Shown: one piece after another, positions 47,351 through 60,939 of the stretch
Numbering within the stretch: the first letter of the stretch is position 1
How the letters are laid out: the number at the start of each line of letters is the position of its first letter
Source: Raphanus sativus
Taxonomy: Eukaryota; Streptophyta; Magnoliopsida; Brassicales; Brassicaceae
DNA length: 64,000 nt
NCBI RefSeq assembly: GCF_000801105.2
Contig: NC_079514.1
Location: 15,168,293 to 15,232,292 of the forward strand
Direction: 5' to 3'
Position numbers and translations under genes: made by a program
The notes under the pieces: generated by a model
Seen by the model: the letters and a program-made list of their open reading frames with translations, nothing else
The model's database searches: none
What the model was told of the DNA's origin: nothing

Positions 47351-49390
47351 AAATATTTTTTTTACTAAATTGAACATTTAACCATATATAAAACTTAGTT
47401 ATTACATTTTTGATTTTATAATTGGCACAAAATCTATATTGATTAACTAATAAATAAAAATCTGCACTATTATTATTATGTTAATATAATTAATGATGTG
47501 TATTAACGTTAAGGTAATATAATTAATAAAATTATTAAGCTAATGAAATATGGAAATACAATTAATGTAATACTACTATTCATGTTTCCAAACAACTTTC
47601 ATTTAGAATACTATACTTGTTTCCAAACATCTCCAAAATGTACTTCAACTTTAATAATATAGATATCATGATTCACACAAGTTCAAATAACTTTGTTTAT
47701 GGGTTTCTAGTCCATACTCCACTAAGCCCATTATGACGTACGCATCAGAATTACGTTCATCACATTCAAGAATACATTTTCATGCTAAGGTTACAAGAAT
47801 CTAACCTAGTATTCATCATATTTCATTCTCTTTAACAATCCAGCAATCTCAGCTTCCATCTCACTTTAATGTTCTTATAATCACATTGTGGGCTCTCCAA
47901 TCTCTTAAATTTTCCAGTTTCAATTCCTTTTATGTTTCTTACAAACGCACGTGGTTTCTTTTAATACATTTCTTTCGATATTTTCTGTCTTCATCTCAAT
48001 CGTTCTCTTGAAACTTAATGTTTCTCTCATCGCCTTGTCTGTTTTCTTAAGAAACATTATTGATTCAGCTTTTTGTATTTTAACCATACTCTCTAAGTTG
48101 TCGAAACCATGGGTACGGTGGCGGACCCCGGATTTTTTTAAAAATGTATCAATATATAATTTAAAATAAATACTTTGAGTTATGTAACTTTTTCTTTCTA
48201 CCGTCAACTATTTTAAAAAAAAACTGAAACATCTTTTCAATTTCTTTTAATATTTTGCACAATCGATTCATGCTTGCTACCCAAACACATGAACTCAAAT
48301 TTTAGTGAACTTCATACAATAAATTACATTTAAACATGCTCCAACAACAGAAACCAAAAAGTTAAATTTCACAGTTGGGGATTGTCCGTTTGGGAGCTGT
48401 GGAATACGCCAGAGACTCAATGGACCACTGCTTGGAAACGGAGACGGCAACAGCGCCGGACAAGAAAAGAAAGGAGCAGACATGGATGAATTTAGAGTTT
48501 TGATTACACTGCTTCAGACAATTAAATGCCCGCGTTACTTTATTCTACGTTCTTGGTTGAAATATGTGTTACTGTTTGATCCAACCGATCGATGATAATT
48601 CGCTACGTTCATCGTTCGTGTAGCATTTATGCGGTCGCAAAATCAGTGAGACGGCTGCGTTTTTGAACAAGATGATATCTAATATCTTTATAAAGTCAGT
48701 GGCATTTAGATAGAAGTCTCTAAAAGACTAATTAGTTTTTTTTTTGAAAAGGTTTTCTTTGTTTATGGTTTTTAGGGGTGTATTAAATTTGAAATTTGAA
48801 ATGATTTGGTTTTAATAAGTTTTTAGATGACTGTAAGAGAATCTGAAAATTTTGATGTGATTTTTGTAAAACAAGTCTAAAATTTCATTTAAAACTACGA
48901 GATTTAGATATTTGTTTTTATAGCTAAGAAACCCTTCTCAAACACTTTAGAAATACTTAAACCACATTAAAATTTCCAATTTAAATTTTGTTTAACAACA
49001 GTGGATTTTAAAGTATTTTATAAAATAACAAGTTCAATAATTCCGAATTTTAAAATGTTTTTTTTAATTTATGTTTGAATAATGGTGAATCTGTCATATT
49101 AATATAAATCAGCTCAAATTCACCTCAAATTCCTAGTTGAACTCCCTTATTATAGGTTTATCGTCTTCTTTGATTCTGGTATAAGCTTCGTTTTTTTTTT
49201 AAATTTATGCCAATGTTTAAAAAATCTGCTGTGATGAAAAACTTCGGGCGACGGAGATGTAGCTTTGTTCTTTATCACTGACGGTTAAACACAAAACTCA
49301 AGAATTCTGAGCTTTTCCTCTCTTTTTTTTGTAAGAGCTTTTCCATTTTTTCCTTCTCACTCTATATATTTTTGTTCTTCTTACTTTATA
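47351..49390. other. AT-rich intergenic DNA
   Basis: No supported gene. A short GC-richer patch near 48,380-48,490 has a 62-codon minus-strand ORF with no recognisable domain. Another Helitron-like 5' end (aataatatagat, minus strand) lies near 47,665. Confidence 0.45.
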
Positions 49391-49638
49391 CTCCCTCCGT
49401 TTCATAATAGTTGATATTTTAGAAGGATAATTTTGTTTCAAATTAGATGAAGTTTTGAGATTTTAAGGTTACTTTAACTTTATTGGAAACTGTTCAACCA
49501 ATTAGGTTTTATACTCTTTTTTGTTATTGGTTAATTGATTTTAAAATTATATCTTTAAAATATTTTTATTAAAGAAATATAGTTTTCTTAATCTTTGTGC
49601 ACTAGAGTAAAACATCAAATATTATGAAACGGAGGGAG
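49391..49638. mobile_element. Stowaway-like MITE (Tc1/mariner type)
   Basis: 248 bp with terminal inverted repeats CTCCCTCCGTTTCATAATA and the matching tattatgaaacggagggag, flanked by TA on both sides (49,389 and 49,639). This is the widespread plant Stowaway signature. Non-coding. Confidence 0.92.
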
Positions 49639-50706
49639 TATTAATTAAGCTCTCTTTGTTTGCCTAAGTCAAATAGTTTTGTAGTCGAGGTGACGATAGA
49701 AAATTCACGTCTTTCAATCCCCTGAAACATATTGTGATGTTGTTGTGTTATTTGGACAGGTTTTGATTGACTTATAAAAAAAACTGAATCATTTTCCAGT
49801 TTTTATTTTAAAAAGATATGTGTGTTTATAGGATATGAGTTACTGAGTACATAAAGAATCTCATAAAAAGGGATATTTTGCGACTGATTTTATGTTTGAT
49901 GTTTATTCACTTTGGAGAACTGATACTCAGAATCAAAGTTTTCAACTTCTATGTTTTTTCTTAAAGTTATCTTCTGTTTTGGCTGGGCCGCTACTCGCTA
50001 GGCATATGATTTTTTCCTTTTTTTTGGGAAATGATGAAACATGAAACTGTATTTCATGGGTATTTCGTCTAAATTTTTTTTTGTCATCAACTTCTGAATA
50101 TATTGACACTACCTTATGATTATCTGATATACCCGTATTTCAATTTTTATACTGAATATCTTTATGTTTTATGCATAATTATTTTGTTGTACGCTGCAGT
50201 TTTTTTGTTTCCTCTGTACCTTTTTTTTTTTTTTAAGTTTCCTCTGTACCTTTCAAAAACCAGAAATAAGAGGAGAGAGCGATGATTAAGATTATGATGG
50301 TAAAAGATAAAAATCTATATTTGACATCGTCTGATGAATTTTGCATGCATGATGCACTACTATCTTAATCTCGTTCTTCTCCCTTTATTCCTTTTAGTTA
50401 ATATGGTTAATTTTACAGTTACAAAAAAGGATATGGTTAATTTTATTTGTTCAAACCTGGTTTTCAGGAACTTGTAGTCTGGCGAATAACATGTTTATTC
50501 GATTTGGTCAGAAGCCGATTAATATTTTTGTAAATCATGTTCCCCAATATTTTGTAAATTGGGTTAGCTGACCAGAACCGATGGACGTAATGGTTAGTGG
50601 TTAAATGAATCTTAATTAATTGGTTTTGCAATCTCGTTGTCTATCTATTGGTGCCATCACTTGACACCTGAAACGAAACGAAGATGACATTAGTCCTGAC
50701 TTTCAT

Positions 50707-50860
50707 GCCTAGAGTTTCAACAGTGATAGAAGGCCGTGCCAATAATGATAACGGGCCATGGAAATAAACTTAATTATCTTGTGCCTAGAATTTCGACGAT
50801 GATAGAAGGTGGGTCTAGTGCCATTAATCTTAAAGGGCCATGGAAATAAACTTAATTATC
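50707..50860. repeat. Two-copy tandem repeat of about 77 bp
   Basis: The units 50,707-50,780 and 50,782-50,860 share gcctaga, gatagaagg and gggccatggaaataaactt. The second unit is a few bases longer. Confidence 0.85.
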
Positions 50861-53800
50861 TAAACGACAAATTTGCAGGCCCAATTCAATTCATGCTGAC
50901 GTGTTAGCTTTTCCTCTCCTATTATCTGACGTGGCATAACTATCACTAGAAGGGATGAAACTATTCTTTTTTTTTTCTTTTTGGACAACAGGGAGGACTA
51001 TTCTAAGATTAGTATCATTTTAATTCGAGTGTGAAATCTTTGTTTTCACCTAGCTCTACAACTATCTTTTTCTCAGTCAAAGAATCATTGATCGATGTTG
51101 ATTTAGGACTGATAATTATACTTTTAACATAGGATATGATATTTAATGAATGAAGTTGATCTTATCTCTATAGAATATTCTATTGGACTTTTGAATTATC
51201 ATTGATTGAGATAGTAATTATGAAATCGTGATTGTTTATTTAACCTTTGAGGAAAGGACGATTATGCCTAGCTAGCCTGCTTTTTGACTTGTGAAGTCTG
51301 ATGAAGTCTGAACTAATAACCATTTTGTGTGAATTGTTAAAATTTATAAATGCATACTACAGAATAGGTTATAACTTACGAATACACGACTAATTTAGTT
51401 GATGAAATTAAGATGTTTTGATATAGTTTATACTGATTGCCGAGCATGTGGCCAAGAAATAATTATAGAGTAAATACAAAAACTTGAAAAATTATATTTT
51501 ACAAGATCTTTAAAAATCCAAATAGAAGACGATAATTTGTAACCACCAAATGGTTTAATGATATAAAGTCAAACATGAATCTCACATGGCCGACACACAT
51601 TTTTCTAGCACCACTTCCTTTGTGTGCCTTTCTTTTCCCTCCTTGTGTACTACTAAATCCATATATTCTACTTTTACACCTTTTGTGAATAAAAATACAA
51701 ATTAGTGATCTTGTCGAAAATATCGTGTGTCCCTACATGAACATGGATGCTTTATTAGAATCTCACGTCGAAAACTCAAGAAAATTACCGAAACTCGCCT
51801 TATCTTTCAGTGTTTTGGTCAAAAAATGTATCGTGGTTTTTTTGTTGGTATTGGGTCTCGAGTTAGGCCGCTAGTCCCGAGTACGAGGCATCGAAACGGA
51901 CCCGTTTTGCAAGGAATCATGATCCAGTTCATCAAGTCTGATGTGTCACACTTTAAAGAGCAGAGTTAGCTTTCTTTCTTTTTCTGGACGAAGAGCAGAG
52001 TTAGCTATAGAGGACTGACTTCAACATTACTTGTTTCTAGCAACCGCAAAATTTTCTAGAACTGATAGCTTATAAGTTATAAAAGGACGGAGCTTCGTCC
52101 TTGACAAAAAAAAAAAAGGACGGAGCTTCGTATTAGAATGATATTCTTTCAATATACAATCTGGCTCTCGACTTATAATCACTTCAAGATTTTTTTTTGG
52201 TAAAAAAATCACTTCACTTCAAGATTTGAGTATTCCATATCAATAAAAAGCATGTTTTTCTTGTTCTGATGTACTATATGTTCAGCTTTTCCCACTTCCG
52301 AGTTTATGTGCAGTGTATGCCCTCCCTAGATAATAGAAGTATATCAAACTGCATGAATTAGTAGAAAAGGAAACAATGGTACCTCTACAACTTACTTACG
52401 ACTATAAATTAATAAATATGATAAATTAATAGTTTTCTTATATTATGTTCAGCTTTTTTAAAATATGGTAGAAATCAATAGGATAATAATTTTTAAAAAA
52501 TTATATATATAGTTCTACAAAAATAATAAATTAAAAAATATATAATTTATGTAAGTATAAAATGTATTATTTATTTTTTATTCATGATGGAGTATATTCT
52601 TATTTCTTATATTTCAATATATTTTAATAATATTTAGTAAAATATATCTAAAAATATAAAAGTCGAATTAAAAATTTTAGTTAATATATATGTAGTAAAA
52701 TTAACTGGTTTTAATTTATAAAAATAAATATAGAAATAGAGAAATATAAAAACAAAAGTTTATAAATTATTAACTCTACAAACTAACAAATTATCACAGT
52801 TCTAAGATTACTAATTTATAGAGGTTTTTACTGTAAATTCCAAAACCCATCATCTCTTATAAGACATTTCCAAAAGAGTTTTTGAAAAATTACAACTACA
52901 ATCATTAATACATCAAGAAGAAATATTTTCATCAATCCATTTCTCAGTTTTCAAACGCAAATCTTCATTGCATTGACTAAATATGATATATTTACACACT
53001 GTTTTTTTTCTTCTGGAGGTTCCTGTTAGACACGATGCTCTGTCAATGGAAAATACCCCCAATACGTTGTTTATTCCACATAGTATTTTTTGGAGCATTA
53101 GTCAACATATAGCTGAATCATGTACCAATATTCAAATATACATACTTCACAAAAATGTGCGTGAAAATTCTTTGAAATTTACATATTAAAATAATACCAT
53201 GTGCTTGATGATTTACAAAAGAAATTTGTTCACTTTTTAAAATTTATATACACTCCTTTGCACCAAAAACTCATGCATTTGATGCAATGTTTAAATATTG
53301 TACGTGGCTTTGGAGTGGGCTAAAAGTCAGGCCCATTATATGAAGGAAAGGACAGGGGTAGTATCGCCATTACGTGGCTATCATGTTGGTATATCAAGAA
53401 AATGCCTCTGGGGCCAGATCTGCGCTTTGTCGCGATGTCATTATCACCAAGATATGCGATAGCGACAGGTACAAATTTCTATTTTCAGAGGGGAAAAACT
53501 TCCTTTTTTTTAGATAACTATGCTTTATTACACAAAAAATAATATATAACGCATTTTTCCTTGTCATGAAAAAAGATAATTAAAGTGTAAAGATAGCAAC
53601 TGTTCTAATTAATTTCATGAAACCTTTAGACATGGTGACACAAAATGTTAAGATAAAACCAAGAAAACAATTAGCTAGTACTTCTTCTATTTTAATTTAA
53701 TGTCGTTTTAGATTTATACAATAATTAAAAAACATAATTTTTAATGTTTTCTAAATATAACACTTTTGTCTATATTCATAATTATATTTCAACTAGATAA

Positions 53801-54211
53801 ACAAACTAAAGAATAAAATTGATTTATTTTGTATTTTTAAAATGTATTTATTTTGTAGAAACAATTTACTTTACAACAACTTTTAATACTGAAATGTAGT
53901 ATGTAATAGTTAAAAATGGTTTTTAAAAAAATGTAGTATGCAATAGTTATACAAAAATAGAGTGTAACTAATAAGACAAGTCTAGTGTCACAACAATTAG
54001 TTCCATTCATGATAATTTTTTGAGGAGACATGGCTTTTGTTGGATCAAATCATGAGCCATTAAGAAAAAGTTCAAAACTTTTCTTCTTCAAAGTTGGACT
54101 CAAGTTAAAGAGAGATAGAGAAACCACAAAGCAGAGAGCTACAGAGACATAAGAAAAGAAAAATTGAAAAAGGAGTTCAGAGTAAAAGTGTAAAACAACT
54201 GACATAGACGC

Positions 54212-54231
54212 AGAGAGAGAGAGAGAGAGAA
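54212..54231. repeat. (GA)n microsatellite in the AHK4 upstream/leader region
   Basis: About ten GA units, 190 bases before the leader uORF. GA runs are common in plant 5' leaders and core promoters. Confidence 0.9.
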
Positions 54232-54399
54232 ACGTATCTGTCGAAAATCTATAAAATTCGATTCAATTTTTATTTTTACTTTTAAAAGCAACAAATCTGA
54301 CCAAAGAAAGAAAAACTATATACAAAAAAAAAGGGAAAGAGGAAAGAAGAAGAACAAGAAGAGCTTGAAATGGAATACATTTGAATATGTTTTTGAGTC

Positions 54400-55070
54400 A
54401 TGAAGCAAAGCTTTAGGGTTTGTTTAATAATGCAATGTTTCAATCCTTCCTTTCACAACTCATCACAGGTAATGAAAAAATTCAATTATTATTATTTTTG
54501 ATTGTTAAAAAATTTCAATCTTTCTTCTCCATGTGCGCCTCTCGAAAATTTCGGCTTTATTTAAATTGTGGTTTGTGCTTCGTTGTTCTTCTGCGCTGTT
54601 GTGTGCTCTTTCTTTGTTTGGTCAAGGCCTTGTTATTTTTTTTGTTTGTTTGTTTGGAGTTGAGAACAGTGAACATAGCTGTGAACTCGTTCCGAGAAGA
54701 AACATCAACTAAACATTTCACGCCTGTAAAGAACCTTATGATTAGTGTCTTGTTTAATCATTTCTCTGACAATTAATTAACTGAAACCCACCCCCATTTC
54801 TTTAATTAATTTTTTAAGCTCTGTCGAAAACCTTCGGAAACAGAGCAAAGTTCCTTCTTTTGAGAGTCCTCCCATGCGTTGAGAAAAAGTTTCTTGATTT
54901 TGCCAAAAAAAACTTCTCTTTTTGGTTTTCTTTGCTTTGTTAATGTATTGTTGATAATCACGCAAAACAATGTTTATGGTAAACTCTTAATCATATATCC
55001 CTACTACGCATGCTCATACGAATGCACAAATAACATTCCTCTGTCTCTCCAATTGTTTTGTAGCTCAGAT
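54400..55070 (+). promoter_or_regulatory. AHK4 spliced leader with overlapping uORFs
   Basis: A leader exon ends at 54,468 (atcacag|gtaatg) and joins 55,064 (tttgtag|ctcagat), seven bases before the AHK4 start codon. After splicing, the uORF from ATG 54,400 (also 54,430 in the same frame) runs past the AHK4 start to TGA at 55,103. A second uORF from ATG 54,435 (MFQSFLSQLITAQI) ends with TGA at 55,072, overlapping the main ATG. No upstream ATG is in frame with AHK4. The codons before the splice, read in the AHK4 frame, still resemble the Arabidopsis long-form extension (TTH.SSDMNW), with a TAA in front. Splice sites are predicted, not proven. Confidence 0.6.
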
Positions 55071-58000
55071 ATGAACTGGGCGGCACTCAACAACCCAAAT
55101 CCTGAAGAAAAGGAGCCAAAAAGCAGCGATTTTTATCACCTGGGCGCTATAGATTTGCCAGAAAAACCCAGAAAGATAGATTTTTGGCGTTCTGGGCTAA
55201 TGGGTTTCGCCAAGATGAAGCAGCAGCAGCAACAGCTTCAGCATTCAGTGGCGGTGAAGATGAACAGCAGTAGCAACGAGCAAGTGGGTAACAATAAAAA
55301 GGGGTCGACTTTCATACAGGAGCATCGAGCTTTGTTACCAAAGGGTTTGATTCTGTGGACCATCTTTGTTGGGTTCATAAGCAGAGGGATCTACCAGTGG
55401 ATGGATGATTCCAGCAAGGTTAGAAGAGAAGAGGTTTTGGTTAGTATGTGTGATCAGAGGGCGAGGATGCTGCAGGATCAGTTTAGTGTTAGTGTTAACC
55501 ATGTCCATGCTTTGGCTATTCTCGTCTCAACGTTTCATTACCATAAGAATCCATCTGCAATTGATCAGGTCAGTGTTTTGCCTTTAATAAAGGTCAAAAC
55601 TTTTCAGATTTATAATTGAATAGTTGACTTTTCTTGAATGGCAGGGGACATTTGCGGACTACACAGCGAGAACAGCGTTTGAGAGACCGTTGCTAAGTGG
55701 AGTGGCCTACGCAGAGAAAGTTGTGAATGCTGAGAGGGAGATGTTTGAGAGTCAGCATAATTGGGTTATAAAGACGATGGACACAGGAGAGCCTTCACCG
55801 GTCAGAGACGAGTACGCTCCTGTCATATTCTCTCAAGACAGTGTCTCTTACCTTGAGTCACTCGATATGATGTCTGGCGAGGAGGATCGGGAGAACATTC
55901 TGAGAGCTAGAGAGACAGGGAAAGCTGTCTTGACAAGCCCTTTTAGGCTGTTGGCTTCTCACCATCTAGGAGTTGTGTTGACCTTCCCTGTCTACAAAGC
56001 TTCTCTCCCTAAAAATCCTACTGTCCAGGAGCGCATTGCAGCCACTGCAGGGTACCTTGGTGGGGCGTTTGATGTGGAGTCTCTCGTTGAGAATCTACTC
56101 GGACAGCTTGCAGGTAACCAGGCGATAGTAGTGCATGTGTATGACATCACCAACGCATCGGATCCGCTTGTCATGTATGGCAATCAAGATGAAGAAGGCG
56201 ACACATCTCTCTATCATGAAAGCAAGCTTGACTTTGGAGACCCTTTCAGGAAACATAAGATGATTTGCAGGTAAGATTAGGATCTTTCAATTTAAAAAAA
56301 AAAACACACTTTCTTGTCTGAAACATTATTCGAAAAATGCAGGTACCTCCAGAAGGCGCCAATACCGTTGAACGTACTCACAACAGTGCCGTTGTTCTTT
56401 GGTATTTGCTTCCTTGTTGGTTACATACTTTACAGCGCAGGCGTGCACATTGTTAAAGTGGAAGATGATTTCCACGAGATGCAAGAGCTCAAAGTCCGAG
56501 CAGAAGCTGCTGATGTAGCTAAATCGCAGTTTCTCGCCACTGTGTCTCACGAGATCAGGACGCCTATGAATGGAATTCTCGGCATGCTTGCTATGCTTCT
56601 TGATACAGAGCTTAGTTCTACTCAGAGAGATTACGCTCAGACCGCGCAGATTTGTGGCAAAGCTTTGATTGCGTTGATTAACGAGGTTCTTGACCGTGCC
56701 AAGATCGAGGCTGGGAAGCTGGAGTTGGAATCTGTGCCTTTTGATATCCGTTCAATACTAGATGATGTTCTTTCTCTATTCTCTGAGGAGTCAAGGAACA
56801 AACGCATTGAGGTATTAAAGAGTGTATAAATAAAGAGAAAGCCTTTTTTTTTTGTTTGTAGTAGTAATTGCTGTTTACTAACTTCTTGATTATTTTTTGA
56901 ATTTGGCAGCTTGCGGTTTTTGTTTCAGACAAGGTACCAGAGATAGTCAAAGGAGACTCAGGGAGATTCAGACAGATCATCATAAACCTCGTTGGAAACT
57001 CTGTTAAAGTTAGTCCCTTTCCTCCTATGTTCTTGTCTAGGTTCGGGTAGTTCGGTTTTTGAAAATTCTACCAAAGTTTGATTTCGGTTTATATTTCGTT
57101 TTGATTTTGTTAAAATTTCAGAAAAGTTCGGTTTAGATTTTTGGTTTGGTTGTAGTTTTTTAATTGTTTTTTTAAAGAAAACCAAAGTAACTGATTGCTG
57201 TTAATTTTGTTAAAATTCCAGAAAAGTTCGGTTTGGTTGTAATTTTTAATTTTTTTTAATGAAAAGTTAGAAAACCAAAGTAACTGATTGGTGAACCGAA
57301 AACCAAACTTATTTTTAAAACTTACCGAATCGAACCGAACTCCTAACCAAACTAACCAAAATTTAGGTTCGGTTAGGTTCAAAACGCGAGCCCTATTAAT
57401 CTTGTCCCCTGTTGAAGTAGATTGTTGTTTTGATCAAGATGTTGTCTTTTTGTTTTGTTTTGACACAGTTCACAGAGAAAGGACACATCTTTGTTAAAGT
57501 CCATCTTGCGGAACAAGCAAAAGATGGAGCTGAGTCTAACGGAGTAGTGTCTGAAGATATGATTGTTGCTTCCAAACCGTCGAGTTACAACACACTGAGC
57601 GGTTACGAAGCTGCTGATGGTCGGAACAGCTGGGACTCATTCAAGCACTTGGTCTCCGAGGAGGAGCTGTCGTTGTTAGAGTTCGACACTTCTTCCAGTA
57701 ACGTCAGGCTTATGGTTTCTATCGAGGACACAGGTATTGGAATCCCTCTAGCTGCGCAGGGACGTGTCTTTATGCCGTTTATGCAAGCGGACAGCTCCAC
57801 TTCGAGAACCTATGGAGGTACTGGGATTGGTTTGAGCATAAGCAAGTGTCTGGTCGAGCTTATGCGCGGTCAGATAAGTTTCGTGAGCCGTCCGCGTATT
57901 GGAAGCACGTTCTGGTTCACTGCTGTGTTTGACAAGTGTGAGAAATGCAGTCTGAAGAAGCCTACCGTTGAGAATCTTCCTTCTAGTTTTAGAGGGATGA

Positions 58001-59389
58001 GAGCTATTGTTGTTGATGCTAAGCCTGTTAGAGCTGCTGTGACTAGGTATCATATGAAAAGACTTGGGATCAATGTTGATGTCATGACAAGTCTCAGAAC
58101 AGCGGTTTCTAGTGTTACTGGAAGAAACGGTTCTTCTCCTCTTCCATTAGGGTAAGTAAAGGGTTTCAATCTTTTTTTTTTTTCTATTCAGTTGTGTTGG
58201 GGGTTCCGTCTAAAGCTTCAATCTTTTTTGCAGAACAACGAAACTAGATATGATCTTGGTGGAGAAGGACTCGTGGATATCTACTGAAGATATAGACTCG
58301 GAGATACGTCAGATGAACTCAAGAACCAACGGAAACGTGCATCACAAGACACCGAAACTGGCTCTTTTCGCGACGAACATCACCAACTCGGAGTTCGACA
58401 GAGCTAAATCAGCAGGGTTTGCTGATACCGTGATAATGAAGCCGTTGAGGGCAAGCATGATCGGCGCGTGTCTACAGCAAGTTCTTGAGCTGAGGAAGAC
58501 GAGACAGCAGCATCCTGAGGGATCATCACCGGCAACGCTCAAGAGTTTGCTTACAGGGAAGAAGATTCTGGTGGTTGATGATAATATGGTGAACAGGAGA
58601 GTAGCTGCAGGAGCTCTGAAGAAGTTTGGAGCAGAGGTGGTGTGTGCAGAGAGTGGTCAAGTTGCTTTGGGTTTGCTTCAGATTCCACACAGTTTCGATG
58701 CTTGCTTCATGGATATTCAAATGCCACAGATGGACGGGTAAGCCTTTAAACCGGGTCATTTGGTTTTTGGTTAGTTCGGTTCAGCGTATATTTTACCGAA
58801 ATAATAATAACCTAAAATAAAGTTTGATTCTGTTATAGTTTGGTTTTTGAAAATCCTATTTGAGTGTTTGATTTTTGTTATATTTTGGTTTAATTTGTTA
58901 AAATTTCGGATAAGTTAGGTTAAATTTGGTTAGTTCAATTTGAAAGTTAGTTAGTTTGGGTTTTGTGTATGGTTTGGTTAGTTTTTCTTTCTTAAGATAA
59001 CCGAAGTAACAGATTGCCGAATTGAACTCCTAACCAAAAATTTTGGTTCGGTTCGGTTCAAAATTTCAGCCATAATTTAGACTCATTAGCTTTGGTCTTG
59101 TACTGCTTGGTTTTAGATTCGGTTTAACTCTTGTTTTGTTCTCAGGTTTGAAGCGACTCGTCAGATAAGGATGATGGAGAAGGAAGCTAAAGAGAAGACG
59201 AAGCTGGAGTGGCATTTACCGATTCTAGCCATGACGGCTGATGTGATCCACGCGACATACGAGGAGTGTCTGAAAAGTGGAATGGATGGTTATGTCTCTA
59301 AACCATTCGAAGAAGAGAATCTCTACAAGTCTGTGGCCAAATCATTCAAAGCTAACCCAATCTCAGATTTATCATGTAGCCAAAGTTGA
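55071..59389 (+). CDS. AHK4: Cytokinin receptor histidine kinase AHK4/CRE1/WOL (7 coding exons, 1,040 aa)
   Basis: Hybrid sensor kinase of the ER/plasma membrane that binds cytokinin and passes phosphate via HPt proteins to ARR regulators; it controls root vascular development. Coding exons: 55071-55568, 55645-56270, 56343-56811, 56910-57008, 57469-58151, 58234-58737, 59146-59389, all GT-AG, summing to 1,041 codons in frame. Layout: membrane segment at about 95-115, CHASE ligand domain to about 350, second membrane segment at about 384-408, HisKA with phospho-acceptor H444 ([13 protein letters not shown]), ATPase motifs ([25 protein letters not shown]), a degenerate receiver-like region, and a true receiver with D907/D908, phospho-acceptor D952 ([11 protein letters not shown]) and VSKPFEE. 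It is 17 aa shorter than the remembered 1,057-aa Arabidopsis short form. No lesion seen. Confidence 0.97.
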
Positions 59390-60939
59390 AGAAGAAGAAG
59401 AAAAAGAAAGAAGAGTAAGCTCTTTTATGATCATCGTGTCGGCAAAACAAACATGCAACTGGGTGGTTCGAGTGTACATATAGGGTTCAGAGATTTTGAG
59501 AGTTTGCTTTTGATCAGTAATAGTAATGTTTGTGAAACGACGGTTCAGGTGTTGATATTAATCCTTACCGGAGTTCGATTTGTACCGAATCCTTTTTGTT
59601 TTTTATTTTATTTATTTCAAGACATACTAATAAATATCGATTCATTCGGTATAGTATAACAAACGTCTTTATACATGTACATACCCAAAAAGGCAAAAAC
59701 TTGGAGGATGACAAAGAAAAATCTCATAAACTTGTTGACTTGTTGTAAGTAACTTAAGTTGGAACGTGTAACCTGTAGGAAGATTGCAACCATATGTCCT
59801 TTCAAAAGGGTAATGATATTAGGTGAGAGACTTAGACGTGGTCCTCCCACCAACTCACACAGGCAAAAGATCATCGATGGGGAGCTGCAGAATGATGATA
59901 GAACTCTGCCATTGAATTAGCTTAAGGAAAAAAAGTCATGTGATGCCTGATAGAACACTTAGACAGAGGTTGGTTGCAGGTTTTGCGGAGGTCGTCTAGT
60001 AGAACAGAAATAATTGTTGTTGCAAAATGGCAAGTGTTTGTAAACAAGTTGAAGATTTCATTTAGGTGAATCAAGAAAGTATATGAAGACGTGATGTTCC
60101 ATGATCAACTGGGCTCCAAGCGAAGGCATGGAGAACCTCCAGTGTTGCCGCAAGCAAGAGGAAGACTATCAAACAAGTGTAGTTTTGCAGAGCAAGAAAG
60201 GAGGGAAGCTAGCTGATTCCCTTTCTTTTTGGTTTAGCATTCAAAACTAGTTTCATGCTACAGATATTTCATTTGTTTTGTTTAGTACAAAAAATCTTAA
60301 AAATTTGATACAAATTTGTTTTGTAAAATATTTTTTTTGCATGATATAAAAGATAAAATTAAAAGAAGTTGTGAATCTATATACTTTATAAATTTTTAAA
60401 CTTAGTTAAAAATTATAATAACACAAAACTTAAGAAAAAATTATAATTTTTCATAAATGTTTTCTCTTCCTTTATGTAATACTTTTATATAAGTAATTAT
60501 CTGAATAAAATCTGTTAAATCATATGTTATAATAATAATTATATAATTTTATACATTTAAAATTTCAAATATAACCAAGATATACATGTATTTATATATT
60601 GACAGCTCAGATCGGATATTCACTTCCCAAAATTTTAATATTTGTGATTTGCTTCGATTTTAACGGATATTGAAATTTAGTATTTGCTTTGTTTCGAAAG
60701 CTTACGGATATCCGGAATTTTCAGATCGAATAACAACGAATAACGAATCGAATCAAATTTAACGGATAAAATGTCTAGCCCTATGTATATGTGATATAAT
60801 GCGCTAAAACAAACTCTAAAACAAGTTGCACTTGATGTACACACATATTTTTTGATAAATAAATTTAGCACATTTTAAACAAAAATTCAAGTGGGCTCCA
60901 AAGAAAAATTGTTAGAAGTCTGGTTTTGTGTCTTGTGAT
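59390..60939. other. Region downstream of AHK4
   Basis: 59,390-59,660 is the likely AHK4 3' UTR. 59,690-60,230 is less AT-rich but has no recognised gene on either strand. The rest is AT-rich. Confidence 0.45.

Larger units (their letters stand above)
49641..54399. other. Long intergenic region upstream of AHK4
   Basis: AT-rich, no gene supported. It holds a tandem repeat (50,707-50,860), a possible small element at about 52,385-52,835 (ends resembling ctataaattaata and taatttatagaggttttta), and near 51,727 an unrecognised 80-codon ORF. The last 400 bases probably contain the AHK4 promoter and leader, including a GA run. Confidence 0.5.

Noticed and set aside
50708..50860. A CRISPR-like or regulatory repeat array
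   Set aside because: Only two diverged units in a plant nuclear context; a simple local tandem duplication explains it.
51727..51969. An 80-codon ORF as a small gene
   Set aside because: No recognisable domain, no splice or promoter context, and it is isolated in AT-rich DNA. Kept as unrecognised only.
54420..54776. A 118-codon ORF before AHK4
   Set aside because: It reads through the predicted leader intron, has low-complexity hydrophobic sequence and no recognised domain.
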